A stretch of 64,000 nt of DNA from Paenibacillus nuruki (GTDB lineage: Bacteria; Bacillota; Bacilli; Paenibacillales; Paenibacillaceae): the NCBI RefSeq assembly GCF_001721045.1, contig NZ_MDER01000012.1, positions 1 through 64,000 of the forward strand, in the 5' to 3' direction. The translations under genes were made by a program, and so were the position numbers. The notes under the pieces are model-generated. The model searched no databases. It was not told the origin of the DNA and worked only from the letters and a program-made list of their open reading frames with translations. Of the stretch, positions 17,711-26,916 are shown piece after piece. The number at the start of each line of letters is the position of its first letter. Position 1 is the first letter of the stretch.

Positions 17711-17740
17711 TTGGATAAAACTTATATTGATGTCTATAAA
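17711..17740 (+). promoter_or_regulatory. Candidate sigma-A promoter for the GH13 amylase gene
   Basis: TTGGAT (17711-17716) and TATAAA (17735-17740) are 18 bases apart. Transcription from here would give a leader of about 250 bases before the ATG at 17998. That leader (17750-17990) shows no recognised riboswitch or gene. Confidence 0.4.
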
Positions 17741-17997
17741 AGATTATGTTTATAAAAAAAGCTAAATACAGCCATATTTCTTCATATATAGCCTTCACAG
17801 TCTGTTATAACAGCGAAGTCTTCTACATTATAGTCATAGCCTGTACTTTACTACGTTTAACATCTGTAACTAAATGGGTAATGTTTTTCACAGCCGTACG
17901 CAGTCTACGCCGAGATTGGTACCTTTGAGAGTTATGGTCTCTCTTCTTCCTCCGGTGGCAGGTCGTTCGCTTGAAAAGATCAAGGGGGTAATAATAG

Positions 17998-19587
17998 ATG
18001 AGTCGCAATGTAACAATGATGCAATTTTTTGAATGGCATGTCGAGGCTGATGGTTCACACTGGAAAAGATTGCAAGAGACAGCAAAAGACCTTAAAAAAG
18101 CAGGAATCGGAACGGTATGGATTCCACCGGTAACTAAAGGGCATACACCGCAAGATACAGGATACGGTGTATATGATCTATATGATTTAGGGGAATTTGA
18201 TCAAAAAGAATCGGTACGCACCAAATACGGTACCAAAAAGGAATTGCTAGATGCAATTGCAACCTGTCACCGTCTTGGAATTAATGTATATACTGACCTT
18301 GTTATGAATCACAAAGCAGGCGCAGATGAAACAGAAGCATTCCACGTGATTGAAGTTGATCCCAATAACCGTACAGAAGAAATTTCGGAGCCTTTTGAAA
18401 TTGAAGGTTGGACGAAATTTACCTTCCCTGGTCGTGGCGAAGAATACTCTGCTTTCAAATGGAACTACCATCATTTCAACGGTACCGATTACGATGCTCG
18501 CGAAGAACGTACCGGTATTTTCCGTATTGCCAATGAAGGCAAGCAATGGAATGAAAATGTAGATAATGAGTTTGGTAACTATGATTATTTGATGTTTGCC
18601 AATATAGATTATAATGTTCCAGAAGTACGTGAAGAAATGATCAATTGGGGTAAATGGATGATCGACACCACCCGTTGTGATGGCTTCCGTCTGGATGCAA
18701 TTAAACATATTAACTATGAATTTTTACGTGAATTTGTAGGTGAAATGATCAACAAACGTGGACAAGATTTCTATATTGTAGGCGAGTTCTGGAATCCTGA
18801 ATTAGCCGCTTGTCAGGAGTTCTTGGATACAGTCGATTATCAGATTGATCTATTTGATGTATCGCTACATTACAAATTACATGAAGCTTCTCAATCTGGA
18901 GCGGCTTTTGATCTTTCAACGATTTTCAACGATACATTAGTACAGACTCACCCTACCCATGCTGTAACTTTTGTCGATAATCATGATTCTCAGCCGAATG
19001 AAGCGTTGGAATCTTGGATTGAAGATTGGTTCAAGCCATTAGCGTATTCATTAATATTGTTACGTAAAGATGGATATCCTTGTGTATTCTATGGTGATTA
19101 TTTCGGAATCGGTGGCGAACACCCAGTAGAAGGTAAAAAAGATATGCTGGATTGCTTGTTATACTCTCGTTATAACAAAGCTTATGGTGAACAAGATGAT
19201 TATTTCGATGATGCCAATATTATCGGTTGGGTACGTAAAGGTATCGAAGAAATCGAACGTTCCGGTTGTGCAGTCGTGATGTCTAATAGCGATGGTGGCG
19301 AAAAACGGATGTTTATCGGTGAAGAACATGCTGGTGAGATCTGGGTAGACATGACCAATGCTCGTGAAGACCATATTACGATTGAAGAAGATGGTTGGGC
19401 AACTTTCTTTGTAAATGGTGGTAGTGTATCAGTATGGGCATTGCCTGAACTGGATATCGATCATGAAAATGGTGCTGAAGAAGAACATTGTGTTGCTGTA
19501 CCTGAAGGCGAAGAATTAGAAGGAAACGTAGTGGTAGATCGCGGTTCTGAAGAATCGAATGATAATGAACCTGCACCAACTCAATAA
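17998..19587 (+). CDS. Cytoplasmic alpha-amylase, GH13 family (liquefying-type fold)
   Basis: The protein (529 aa) has the GH13 regions in order: DLVMNHKAGAD, GFRLDAIKH (nucleophile Asp233), IVGEFW (acid/base Glu263) and FVDNHDS (Asp330). The opening MMQFFEWHVEADG and overall order resemble the GH13_5 Bacillus amylases. There is no signal peptide, so it should act inside the cell on imported maltodextrins or glycogen-like material. A long acidic tail (about 490-529, many Glu/Asp) is unusual. The start has AAGGGGG upstream. An exact cre site and a candidate promoter lie 260-310 bases upstream, and a perfect terminator follows, so it is monocistronic. Confidence 0.95.
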   Translation: MSRNVTMMQFFEWHVEADGSHWKRLQETAKDLKKAGIGTVWIPPVTKGHTPQDTGYGVYDLYDLGEFDQKESVRTKYGTKKELLDAIATCHRLGINVYTDLVMNHKAGADETEAFHVIEVDPNNRTEEISEPFEIEGWTKFTFPGRGEEYSAFKWNYHHFNGTDYDAREERTGIFRIANEGKQWNENVDNEFGNYDYLMFANIDYNVPEVREEMINWGKWMIDTTRCDGFRLDAIKHINYEFLREFVGEMINKRGQDFYIVGEFWNPELAACQEFLDTVDYQIDLFDVSLHYKLHEASQSGAAFDLSTIFNDTLVQTHPTHAVTFVDNHDSQPNEALESWIEDWFKPLAYSLILLRKDGYPCVFYGDYFGIGGEHPVEGKKDMLDCLLYSRYNKAYGEQDDYFDDANIIGWVRKGIEEIERSGCAVVMSNSDGGEKRMFIGEEHAGEIWVDMTNAREDHITIEEDGWATFFVNGGSVSVWALPELDIDHENGAEEEHCVAVPEGEELEGNVVVDRGSEESNDNEPAPTQ

Positions 19588-19614
19588 CGGCTTCAAAGAT
19601 CTTATGTATTAAAT

Positions 19615-19661
19615 AAAAGCGGAATATACTCTTCTTAGAAGTAGGTATATTCCGCTTTTTT
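19615..19661 (+). terminator. Rho-independent terminator after the amylase gene
   Basis: AAAAGCGGAATATAC and GTATATTCCGCTTTT form a perfect 15-bp stem with a 15-base loop, followed by TT. Confidence 0.93.
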
Positions 19662-19791
19662 ATGCTTTTATATATCATACATACGTTATATTATTGGAAT
19701 TGAAAAGAATGACAACTTACAAATTCAGCTACAGGCTTGCAGGAACTGCATAGTCGTTGATATAACTAACTAAAAATAATGGAGTGAGACG

Positions 19792-20871
19792 ATGGAAAAC
19801 TTTAAAGATCGCTTTAGTGAATCTTTTTTACAACATTTTGTTGACCGTATAGAGAGTCATTCTGCTGCATTTGATGCCGATGTATTTTTCAAGCAGATTT
19901 ATGATGATAGGTGGCAAGAACTGGCTTTTAAGCAACGTTTACGACATATCGCACAAGCGATCACTATAGCTCTGCCTCTTCCTTATGAGCAAGCGATAGA
20001 TATCTTGATTCAGGTTGCTCCCAGTTGCCGGGGAGTCGAATATTTATTTTTCCCTGATTATGTAGAGTTGAATGGGTTAGAGTATCTGGATATTTCTATA
20101 CGTGCTCTAGAAGTATTTACTATATATTCCAGTGCTGAATTTGCAGTTCGTCCATTTATTATAAGGTATCCTGAGCAGATGTTAGCCCAGATGGATCGTT
20201 GGATCATAAGCGATGATGAACATCTACGTCGACTAGCTAGTGAAGGATTCCGTCCACGCTTGCCATGGGCGACACAGTTACCTTTATTTATTCAAGACCC
20301 ATCTCCAACCCTTGAACGCTTAACACAGCTCAAAACCGATCCTTCGCTCTATGTACGTAAAAGTGTAGCGAATCATTTAAACGATATCGCCAAAGACCAT
20401 CCTGAACGAATCGCTAATCTAGCCAAAGAATGGTACGGTCACGATACACATACCGATTGGATTGTGCGTCATGGTTGCCGGACGCTACTCAAGCGAGATC
20501 ATCCTGCTATTTTGCAATTATTTGGTTATGTAGCCAGTGAAGACGTACATATTGCCAATTTTCATATTCAGCCTACAACAGTCATAATGGGCGATTATGT
20601 AGAGTTTTCATTTTTATTGATGAATGAATCTTCTAACGAACAATTGCTACGAATCGATTATGAAATTCACCATATGAAAGCCAATGGTAAAAATGTACCC
20701 AAACGATTCAAATGGACAGCCAAATCTTTTACACCGGGTAGTCATTTTCTAACTAAAAAGCATCTCTTCAAAGAAATTACAACACGTAAGTATTATGCAG
20801 GTATTCATTATGTATCGATTTATATTAATGGTGTAGAGCAAGATAAAGCTTCATTTCAATTACAACTTTAA
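19792..20871 (+). CDS. AlkC-type DNA glycosylase (HEAT-like repeats plus C-terminal Ig-like domain)
   Basis: The protein (359 aa) has the AlkC hallmarks: an N-terminal FDADVFFKQIYDDRWQEL and KQRLRHIA region, then helical HEAT-like repeats containing RRLASEGFRPRLPWA and YVRKSVANHLNDIAKDHP. A beta-rich C-terminal domain of about 100 residues follows (FHIQPTTVIMGDYVEFSF). This architecture matches the AlkC subgroup with a C-terminal Ig-like domain, including B. subtilis YhaZ. These enzymes excise N3-alkylated bases without base flipping. It is a lone gene with a good ribosome site (GGAGTGAG) and its own terminator. Confidence 0.92.
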   Translation: MENFKDRFSESFLQHFVDRIESHSAAFDADVFFKQIYDDRWQELAFKQRLRHIAQAITIALPLPYEQAIDILIQVAPSCRGVEYLFFPDYVELNGLEYLDISIRALEVFTIYSSAEFAVRPFIIRYPEQMLAQMDRWIISDDEHLRRLASEGFRPRLPWATQLPLFIQDPSPTLERLTQLKTDPSLYVRKSVANHLNDIAKDHPERIANLAKEWYGHDTHTDWIVRHGCRTLLKRDHPAILQLFGYVASEDVHIANFHIQPTTVIMGDYVEFSFLLMNESSNEQLLRIDYEIHHMKANGKNVPKRFKWTAKSFTPGSHFLTKKHLFKEITTRKYYAGIHYVSIYINGVEQDKASFQLQL

Positions 20872-20934
20872 CTTCGATAAGATAGCTTTGTCTATTATCT
20901 ATTCTTTATCATTACAAAAGTGGATGTTACACAT

Positions 20935-20982
20935 AAAAAGCAGGCAACCCGTGGATCTGATCCATAGGTTACCTGCTTTTTT
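20935..20982. terminator. Bidirectional terminator between alkC-type and nitroreductase genes
   Basis: AAAAAGCAGGCAACC and GGTTACCTGCTTTTTT pair with one mismatch, and an inner TGGA/TCCA pair extends the stem. It lies between convergent genes with A and T tracts on both sides. Confidence 0.88.
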
Positions 20983-21014
20983 GAAGTTATTACTGCTAGA
21001 TGATCATCATCTAA

Positions 21015-21617
21015 TTATTTTAAAACGCGAATGCGTTCTTCAAGCGGTTTGAACTCTTTGTCACCTGCTGGTGCTGTTGGCTTACCGAATGGCATTTGCG
21101 CAACTAATTTCCATGATTCTGGAATATCCCATTCTGCTTTGATCTTCTCATCAATCAATGGATTATAATGCTGTAGTGAAGCGCCATAACCTTCAGCTTC
21201 AAGCAATGTCCAGATCAGATATTGATGCATACCGGAAGATTGTTGCGACCATACCGGGAAGTTATCTTGATATGCTTGGAACTGCTCTTGCATACCACGA
21301 ATAACAGACTCATCTTCGAAAAATAGAATCGTACCATATCCTGCTTGGAAACTATCCATTTTTTCTTGTGTAGGTGCAAATTTATCAGCAGGTACGATTT
21401 CTTTTAGAATATCTGTCGTAAACTGCCATAATTGATCATGCTTTTCACCAAGTAAAACGATCACGCGAGCACTTTGAGAGTTAAACGCGGATGGTGTATG
21501 TAATACCACCTCTTCTACAATCTCTTGAATACGTTCGTCTGAAGTCACCGCTTCTTTGCTGATACCGTAAATACTTCTTCTGTTCTTCATTGCACTAAGT
21601 ATATCTGGATTCGTCAT
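21015..21617 (-). CDS. Nitroreductase family protein (Frm2/Hbn1-like short type)
   Basis: The protein is 200 aa from the ATG at 21617. An ATG at 21626 directly abuts the AAGGAGG site, so the second ATG, nine bases after it, is chosen. NRRSIYGISKE gives the FMN phosphate-binding arginines, and HTPSAFNSQSARVIVL and GYGASLQHYNP are flavin-pocket segments. This short subgroup comprises FMN-dependent oxidoreductases that reduce nitro compounds or quinones with NAD(P)H, related to yeast Frm2/Hbn1. It is monocistronic. A second, different nitroreductase is at 32336-33007. Confidence 0.9.
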   Translation of the reverse strand: MTNPDILSAMKNRRSIYGISKEAVTSDERIQEIVEEVVLHTPSAFNSQSARVIVLLGEKHDQLWQFTTDILKEIVPADKFAPTQEKMDSFQAGYGTILFFEDESVIRGMQEQFQAYQDNFPVWSQQSSGMHQYLIWTLLEAEGYGASLQHYNPLIDEKIKAEWDIPESWKLVAQMPFGKPTAPAGDKEFKPLEERIRVLK

Positions 21618-21713
21618 TACAATCATCCTCCTTCAATCAAATTGAGTACGGAATGTGAATTGTGGTGCTCCTATGTTATTTACCCATTGTGATGAAAAAC
21701 TATCAGTAACCTA

Positions 21714-21750
21714 CAAAAATAAAGAAACAGCGAGAGAACTCACTGTTTCT
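21714..21750 (-). terminator. Terminator of the large SLH/tail-collar gene
   Basis: Read on the minus strand, AGAAACAGTGAG and CTCGCTGTTTCT form the stem, followed by TTATTTTTG. It begins ten bases after the stop codon. Confidence 0.85.
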
Positions 21751-21759
21751 GATCTGTGC

Positions 21760-24700
21760 TTATTTTTGATATTGACGCATACTTAGCAATACTTTGACAG
21801 CTTCTGCTCTTGTGGTTGCATCTGTTGCTGCAAATGTATTATTGCCTTTACCGGATAACAATTGAGATTTTTGCATAGCTACAACAGCAGCTTGAGCCCA
21901 CTTCGGAATCTTCGCTCCATCAGCAAAAGAAGGTGTAGCCTGACTATTGATATTCAACTGCAATACTTTTGATACGATCACAGCCATTTCTGCACGTGTT
22001 ACCGGAGCATTCGGACGGAATGTGCCTTTAGCATCCCCTTGAATAAATCCAGCTTGTACCGCACGCGCAATCGCTGATTTTGCCCACGAACCTATAGAGT
22101 TCTGATCGCTAAATGATAATACTGCCTCTTCTTGACTAGTAGACAATCCATTCATGATCATCACCATAAATTCAGCACGTGTAACCGGAGCACCCGGCTT
22201 AAACGTACCATCAGTATAGCCTTTCACAAGCCCTTCACTGACTGCTTGTTGAATCATCATTTCTGCCCAATGACCTTGGATATCTGTTAATGCAGTCGCT
22301 GTAGGTACTGCCACAGGCTCAGTCACCGGGGGTACAACAGGCGTTACAGATTCGGATACGTTAGAAACAAATACTGCATATTTCGTAAAATGATCCACCT
22401 GTGTACTGATTTGATTACCATTTACTTGAGAGTTGCCTGTCGATATCCAGATTTTCTGATTTTCATCAAAATAGAATACTCCGACTTGCTGATTAGGCTG
22501 TACCATCGCTGAATTAAAGGCGAATGTTAATGTAATCGGTATGCTGAAATTTTGAGTGAAATTTTTATTAAGTTCATAGACACGACTGACTAATGTATTC
22601 AGATTGGTCATTAAATTAGCAGGCTCTGCAATCGGAACAATCGAAAGATTCAATGGTTGATTAATCGAGCCTACTGGAATACGAATAGAAATATCGTTAT
22701 CTAAGCTTACTTCACCTGCTTGATCTTTAGTTAAGAGTAATAGCCCATTGGTAGACACTTCTTTGTCCGGTACTGAAGTTCCACCTGAACCTGTGCTATT
22801 AGAAGTCGAATCTTCTTTCTTTTTCCACTTCGCTTGTAACATGATATTGGAATTGATCGCTGTTGTATCAAAATCGAACGGGATCGTCAAAGCATTATCC
22901 AGATACCAATTCACAAAGGTGTATCCTAAACGAGTCGGCGATGTAGGAGCTGTGATTTTACCTCCGTGATTGACAAAAATATCATCGATCGTAGATCCAC
23001 CATAGGTATTGAAACTAACTGTATAGACTTGATCTGACCAGTCTGCATACAATGTCATATTCGACGTAATTGGTGTCTGACCGAAATCGAATAAAGTTGT
23101 TAATGTAGCGTCGGTATACCAGCCAACAAAAGCATATCCAAATTTGGTTGGAGAAGCAGGAGCGATGATCTTGTCTCCATAATCCACATTGATATTCGCT
23201 ACAGCACTGCCTCCATACGTATCAAAGCTTACAGTATACGCATTTTTGCTCCATTTACCGTACAAAGTGATATTGTCGGTTATCGCTGTATTCCAATCGT
23301 ACAATGTTGTTCGAGCTGCATCACTATACCAACCTGCAAAGGTATATCCTGACTTGATTGGATCGGTAGGCGATTTCACTAATGATTGATAATTCACCAG
23401 TTGATCGCTAATCAGTGACCCACCATCGGTATCAAATGTAGCTGTATACGGCTTAATAAGCCATTTTGCATACAAGATCGTATCCGTCGTGATCGGCATA
23501 CTTGTAAAATCAAATACCGATTGAAGTTGATTATCTGTATACCAGCCTGCAAAAGTATATCCTGTACGTTCAGGTGCTACAGGTGGTATCGCTAATTCTT
23601 TATAATTGATCATTTGATCGGTTACGACTGTTCCACCGTTAGTCTCAAAAGAGAGCTTATACGCATTGACTGACCATTTAGCATATAAAGTGATATCTGT
23701 ATTGATTGGTGTAGTAGTAAAAGAAAAAGGCTTTGTTTTGGCTTCATCCGTATACCATCCAATAAATGTGTATCCTGATTTGGTCGGATCAGAAGGCGCA
23801 GAAGCTAGACTTTGATAATCAACTGCCATATTAGCAATCGCTGAGCCGCCGTCACTATTAAAAGTCAATGTACGCTTAAAATAGACTTTAAAGGTGATCG
23901 TGGTTTGGTTACCTGCAAGATCAGTTACGACTAATGTATGATCTCCTTCGGTGCTTACTGTATCTCCATTATTAAAAGCGATGTTGTCTAATGTGGCTGT
24001 TCCTTCATTGAATTGAATCTGAGGAGCCGTAGAATAGGACATATTAGAGGCTACACCGGTAATAACAGGCTTGGTCTGATCTATTGTGAATTTCACGGTA
24101 GTACTACCTATTTCATTCGTAACAATAAGAGTATATATACCGTCTGTAGTTATAGACGTACCTTTGCCAAAGTTAACCCCATTTAATGTGGCTGTCCCTT
24201 CATTAAAAGTCGGTGTAACCGTATTTGCGTATACACTGTTGTTCGTGACTCCATCAATAACTGGAGTATATCCTTGTAACACTGTAATATCTACTCGTGC
24301 TTGTCTACCACTACTTGCATTCGCACCTGTATAAAGAAAGGAATCATTTCCTACATAACCAATAGTGGGTGTATATACAAAAGATCCATTTGGAGACATT
24401 GTCACTTGTCCATGTGCAGGTGGTTGCTGAAGACCTACACTGATAACATTTTGATCATTTGTTAATACATTTCCGGTCTGACTCTTATTTTGTGACACAG
24501 AGTAAGAGTCATTATTAACGACCGGCTGAGGCTGGTCTGTTGTCAGTGAAGGATACAGGCCTTCTGGAACTATATAATAATTTAATTGTGCTTGATAACC
24601 TCTTAAATCAGGCACGGCAAATACAGTCTGATTATTACCACCAAATCGGTACTCTAAAAGAGAATATAATACATTATTCTGATTCATAGATAAAAGATTG

Positions 24701-25380
24701 CCTGTTGCAGATAATAAATTATTACCAACTACAGGTACGAGGTAGGGAATAACTTCTCCTACATATTCATCACCTGTACCATTTTCGGCTTGAAATGAAG
24801 GATCTGTAGATATAGCATACTTTACATTGGGTATTAGATCCGTAAGCACCGGCAATTGGAAAGTATTCGTTGCATCTCCACCAAATTTTGTACCGATCAT
24901 ATTATACAAATCAGTATAGGATTGAATAGATAGCGTTTGCCCTTGTAGAGCTTTCCAACCTGTTGGAACAAAATAATAAGGGAAAAGTCTCACTTCACCT
25001 AATGTGGAATTAGATGATCCACTTAGACCTTCATCACGACTTGGAAAAAGACCATTTAGTGCGATATAATAGCCCATTCCTACGGGTGCTTTGCCTGTTA
25101 AGTTGGGTACTTGGAAGGTCGTCCGCCCATCTCCACCAAATGTTGTACCGAGCAAAGCGAATAAAGCTGAATTTTGATTAATTGGTAATGATTGTCCCGC
25201 TGCATACACCCAACCTTTTGGAGCCCGGTCATAAGGGAATAATTGGATTTCTCCTACATAAGGGATTGTTGCAGCTGCATGTGCACTTTGATTGATTCCA
25301 AGCTGGGCTGGAACACTACTGATGACTAAAACGATAATCATCCACACCATAATTACTTTTTTACTTAACGTTATCCCCAC
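21760..25380 (-). CDS. Giant surface protein: tail-collar domains, Ig-like domains, InlB-type repeats and SLH domains
   Basis: The protein is about 1,206 aa. A GTG at 25380 with AGGGG eight bases upstream is preferred; an ATG at 25404 has no ribosome site. Residues below use the ATG numbering. A signal peptide ends near SAHAAA (45). Three phage tail-collar-like domains follow (about 48-110, 136-195, 215-272; each with a GEIQLFPYD-like opening and FGGDG..TFQVPNL). Then come a cadherin-like domain with VLTNDQN (296-376), two EGTATL-type Ig-like modules (381-507), five InlB B-repeat/Flg_new modules (511-860, each with GYTFAGWYTD-like cores), a ZU5-like region and three SLH domains (1039-1205). 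It should be anchored to the cell wall and display collar domains outward. Confidence 0.92.
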   Translation of the reverse strand: MGITLSKKVIMVWMIIVLVISSVPAQLGINQSAHAAATIPYVGEIQLFPYDRAPKGWVYAAGQSLPINQNSALFALLGTTFGGDGRTTFQVPNLTGKAPVGMGYYIALNGLFPSRDEGLSGSSNSTLGEVRLFPYYFVPTGWKALQGQTLSIQSYTDLYNMIGTKFGGDATNTFQLPVLTDLIPNVKYAISTDPSFQAENGTGDEYVGEVIPYLVPVVGNNLLSATGNLLSMNQNNVLYSLLEYRFGGNNQTVFAVPDLRGYQAQLNYYIVPEGLYPSLTTDQPQPVVNNDSYSVSQNKSQTGNVLTNDQNVISVGLQQPPAHGQVTMSPNGSFVYTPTIGYVGNDSFLYTGANASSGRQARVDITVLQGYTPVIDGVTNNSVYANTVTPTFNEGTATLNGVNFGKGTSITTDGIYTLIVTNEIGSTTVKFTIDQTKPVITGVASNMSYSTAPQIQFNEGTATLDNIAFNNGDTVSTEGDHTLVVTDLAGNQTTITFKVYFKRTLTFNSDGGSAIANMAVDYQSLASAPSDPTKSGYTFIGWYTDEAKTKPFSFTTTPINTDITLYAKWSVNAYKLSFETNGGTVVTDQMINYKELAIPPVAPERTGYTFAGWYTDNQLQSVFDFTSMPITTDTILYAKWLIKPYTATFDTDGGSLISDQLVNYQSLVKSPTDPIKSGYTFAGWYSDAARTTLYDWNTAITDNITLYGKWSKNAYTVSFDTYGGSAVANINVDYGDKIIAPASPTKFGYAFVGWYTDATLTTLFDFGQTPITSNMTLYADWSDQVYTVSFNTYGGSTIDDIFVNHGGKITAPTSPTRLGYTFVNWYLDNALTIPFDFDTTAINSNIMLQAKWKKKEDSTSNSTGSGGTSVPDKEVSTNGLLLLTKDQAGEVSLDNDISIRIPVGSINQPLNLSIVPIAEPANLMTNLNTLVSRVYELNKNFTQNFSIPITLTFAFNSAMVQPNQQVGVFYFDENQKIWISTGNSQVNGNQISTQVDHFTKYAVFVSNVSESVTPVVPPVTEPVAVPTATALTDIQGHWAEMMIQQAVSEGLVKGYTDGTFKPGAPVTRAEFMVMIMNGLSTSQEEAVLSFSDQNSIGSWAKSAIARAVQAGFIQGDAKGTFRPNAPVTRAEMAVIVSKVLQLNINSQATPSFADGAKIPKWAQAAVVAMQKSQLLSGKGNNTFAATDATTRAEAVKVLLSMRQYQK
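22825..23874 (-). repeat. Five tandem InlB B-repeat (Flg_new) coding repeats
   Basis: Each unit is about 67-70 codons (near 204-210 bases) with the pattern TFDTDGG, a polar linker, APTSPTRLGYTF, GWYTD and LYAKW. The five copies are similar in protein but diverged in DNA. This block is within the giant surface protein and is a possible site of copy-number change by recombination. Confidence 0.85.
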
Positions 25381-25717
25381 TAATTCATCCCCTACGTTTC
25401 TCATATTTGAAAGTGTGTTTACTGCCTGTTACTTGCCTTATGATGTATACATTTCGTAACCTTTCACTTTATCTCAGTGTAAACGATATCGACTAGAAAA
25501 AGTATCAAATTTTATCCTAAATCTAAAATAAATTGTATAATTATAGGTTTTCATTTATAACATTCACTTTATTAATTAAATAACAAAAAAATATAACTTA
25601 TTATGTATTTTTTAACTATTTATAGATAGCATTAGAGTCTCTATTTGTTTAACAACGACTTTGATTCGTTTATATACATAGAACAACATCAAGCGTACAG
25701 ACAGGAGGATGACGATT
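25381..25717. other. AT-rich divergent intergenic region with a cre-like site
   Basis: This gap separates the giant surface protein gene (minus) and the DUF72 gene (plus). TGTAAACGATATCG at 25478-25491 matches 13 of 14 positions of the cre consensus TGWAANCGNTNWCA and is about 100 bases upstream of the surface-protein start. One-mismatch matches are expected by chance in a window this size, so support is weak. The rest is AT-rich and must hold promoters for both genes, but I see no clear pair of hexamers. Confidence 0.3.
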
Positions 25718-26569
25718 GTGATTGAAATCGGACTTACAGGATTTGGAGATCATCCTGAACTCTATGGCAAAACCAAAGCACCTGAACGATTACCTACGTA
25801 TAGTGAACATTTCCCTATCGTTGAAATAGACAGTTCATTTTATGCAGTTCAACCTGTCAAAAATGTAACCAAATGGGTCGAGCAGACGCCAGATCATTTT
25901 GGGTTTGTATTTAAAGCGTATCAAGGCATGACCGGACATTTACGAGGGAAAAAGAATTATTTCGATACGAAAGAAGAAATGTTCCAAGCATTCCATGTGT
26001 CTTTGCAACCTGCGATTGATGCAGGGAAGTTAAGGATGGCGTTATTTCAATACCCACCATGGTTTGAATGTAATCGGGAAAATGTAGATACGCTACGCGA
26101 AACGCGTGAATTAATGGGTGATATTCCTTGTGCTTTAGAATTCCGTAATCAGACCTGGTATATGCCCGAATTCCGAGAAAAGACACTGGACTTTATGCGT
26201 AAAGAAGATTGGATTCATACGATTGTCGATGAACCGCAAGCTGGCATGGGCTCGATTCCGATCATTACAGCAGCCACCTCCAAACAAGCAACCTATGTAC
26301 GTATGCATGGACGCAATGTAGATGGTTGGCATAAGAGCAGTGATCCTAACTGGCGCAAGCTCAGATATCTGTATAAGTACAGCACAGAAGAATTAACCGA
26401 ATGGCGGGATCGACTGCTAGAGATTCAAAATCAGTCAGAACATGTCTATGTGGTGTTCAACAACAACTCTGCTGGCGATGCGACTCCTAATGCCAAAGAG
26501 TTAATTGAACTATTAGCTGATCACAACGTGTTGTCTGAAAAGCATGATATTGGAAGTTCTTCATCATAG
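25718..26569 (+). CDS. DUF72 (YecE-like) TIM-barrel protein
   Basis: The protein is 283 aa from a GTG at 25718. The ATG at 25709 directly abuts AGGAGG, while the GTG is nine bases after it and gives the family-typical opening IEIGLTGFGDHPEL. Conserved DUF72 features are HFPIVEIDSSFYAVQP, FVFKAYQGMTGH, CALEFRNQTW, YVRMHGRN and VYVVFNNNSAGDATPNA. The family adopts a TIM-barrel fold with no firmly established biochemical function. It appears to be a lone gene, followed by the toxin-antitoxin locus. Confidence 0.92.
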   Translation: MIEIGLTGFGDHPELYGKTKAPERLPTYSEHFPIVEIDSSFYAVQPVKNVTKWVEQTPDHFGFVFKAYQGMTGHLRGKKNYFDTKEEMFQAFHVSLQPAIDAGKLRMALFQYPPWFECNRENVDTLRETRELMGDIPCALEFRNQTWYMPEFREKTLDFMRKEDWIHTIVDEPQAGMGSIPIITAATSKQATYVRMHGRNVDGWHKSSDPNWRKLRYLYKYSTEELTEWRDRLLEIQNQSEHVYVVFNNNSAGDATPNAKELIELLADHNVLSEKHDIGSSSS

Positions 26570-26635
26570 GATATGTTAATGTAGTTTGTATCCCTATTCT
26601 GCATACGTAAAAAAGTATTATTTTCAATAAATGGC

Positions 26636-26664
26636 TTGAACCCCTAACAAACAAAGCGTATAAT
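26636..26664 (+). promoter_or_regulatory. Promoter of the antisense antitoxin RNA
   Basis: TTGAAC (26636-26641), a 17-base spacer and TATAAT (26659-26664) form a near-consensus sigma-A promoter. No ORF with a ribosome site follows it; the transcript would start near 26671 and end at the hairpin 26774-26808. Confidence 0.8.
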
Positions 26665-26670
26665 CAAAGT

Positions 26671-26815
26671 ATAAAAAAGATTGTACAGATGTTGGTAGCA
26701 CCTGCACAATCTGGCAACAGACCCGCATTGAAGAGCGGTCAGCAACTCCAACATAGTGATCTACTTACAAAAGAAATAGACCCATACCTTGGGGAAGGCG
26801 GTCTATTTCTTTTTG
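26671..26815 (+). ncRNA. Predicted type I antitoxin RNA, antisense to the 3' end of the toxin mRNA
   Basis: The RNA is about 145 nt, from a strong promoter to a strong terminator. It has a closing stem ATGTTGG (26689-26695) with CCAACAT (26748-26754), and inside it a hairpin GACCCGC/GCGGTC (26720-26740). The terminator stem AAATAGACC/GGTCTATTT (26774-26808) is followed by a T-rich tail. On the opposite strand the toxin gene ends at 26803, so the RNA covers the last few toxin codons and its 3' untranslated region. No coding capacity is apparent. Opposed strands, shared terminator and the holin-like toxin fit known Bacillota type I systems such as txpA/ratA and bsrG/SR4. The assignment is by architecture, not by database match. 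Confidence 0.72.
26774..26808. terminator. Shared bidirectional terminator of toxin mRNA and antitoxin RNA
   Basis: AAATAGACC (26774-26782) pairs with GGTCTATTT (26800-26808). On the plus strand it is followed by CTTTTTG and on the minus strand by CTTTTG, so both convergent transcripts can end here and share complementary hairpins. Confidence 0.85.
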
Positions 26816-26916
26816 TTTTGGTTAATTGCCATAGCTATACTAACAACTAAGCCCAGTAATGTAACAATAAATATACCGAACTGAATCATTAATGTGAGTG
26901 TATCTTTAACCTCCAC
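26803..26916 (-). CDS. Holin-like type I toxin peptide (37 aa)
   Basis: The GTG at 26916 lies eight bases after AAAGGAGGTGAT, a perfect match to the 16S anti-Shine-Dalgarno. An ATG at 26922 overlaps that site and is too close. The peptide has a short acidic/polar start (MEVKDTLTL), one hydrophobic helix (about 10-30, MIQFGIFIVTLLGLVVSIAM) and a basic end (NQNKKK). This is the pattern of the putative holin-like toxin family (Hol_Tox). Such peptides insert in the membrane and their mRNA is silenced by an antisense RNA. The stop codon lies inside the shared terminator stem. It is too short for routine ORF tracks. Confidence 0.82.
   Translation of the reverse strand: MEVKDTLTLMIQFGIFIVTLLGLVVSIAMAINQNKKK

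Noticed and set aside
18247-18708. 153-codon ORF antisense to the amylase gene
   Set aside because: It lies wholly inside a clear GH13 gene, with no start signals or family resemblance.
25478-25491. cre site controlling the giant surface protein as a separate finding
   Set aside because: One mismatch to consensus; one or two such matches are expected by chance in 64 kb, and the gene is not an obvious carbon-catabolite target.
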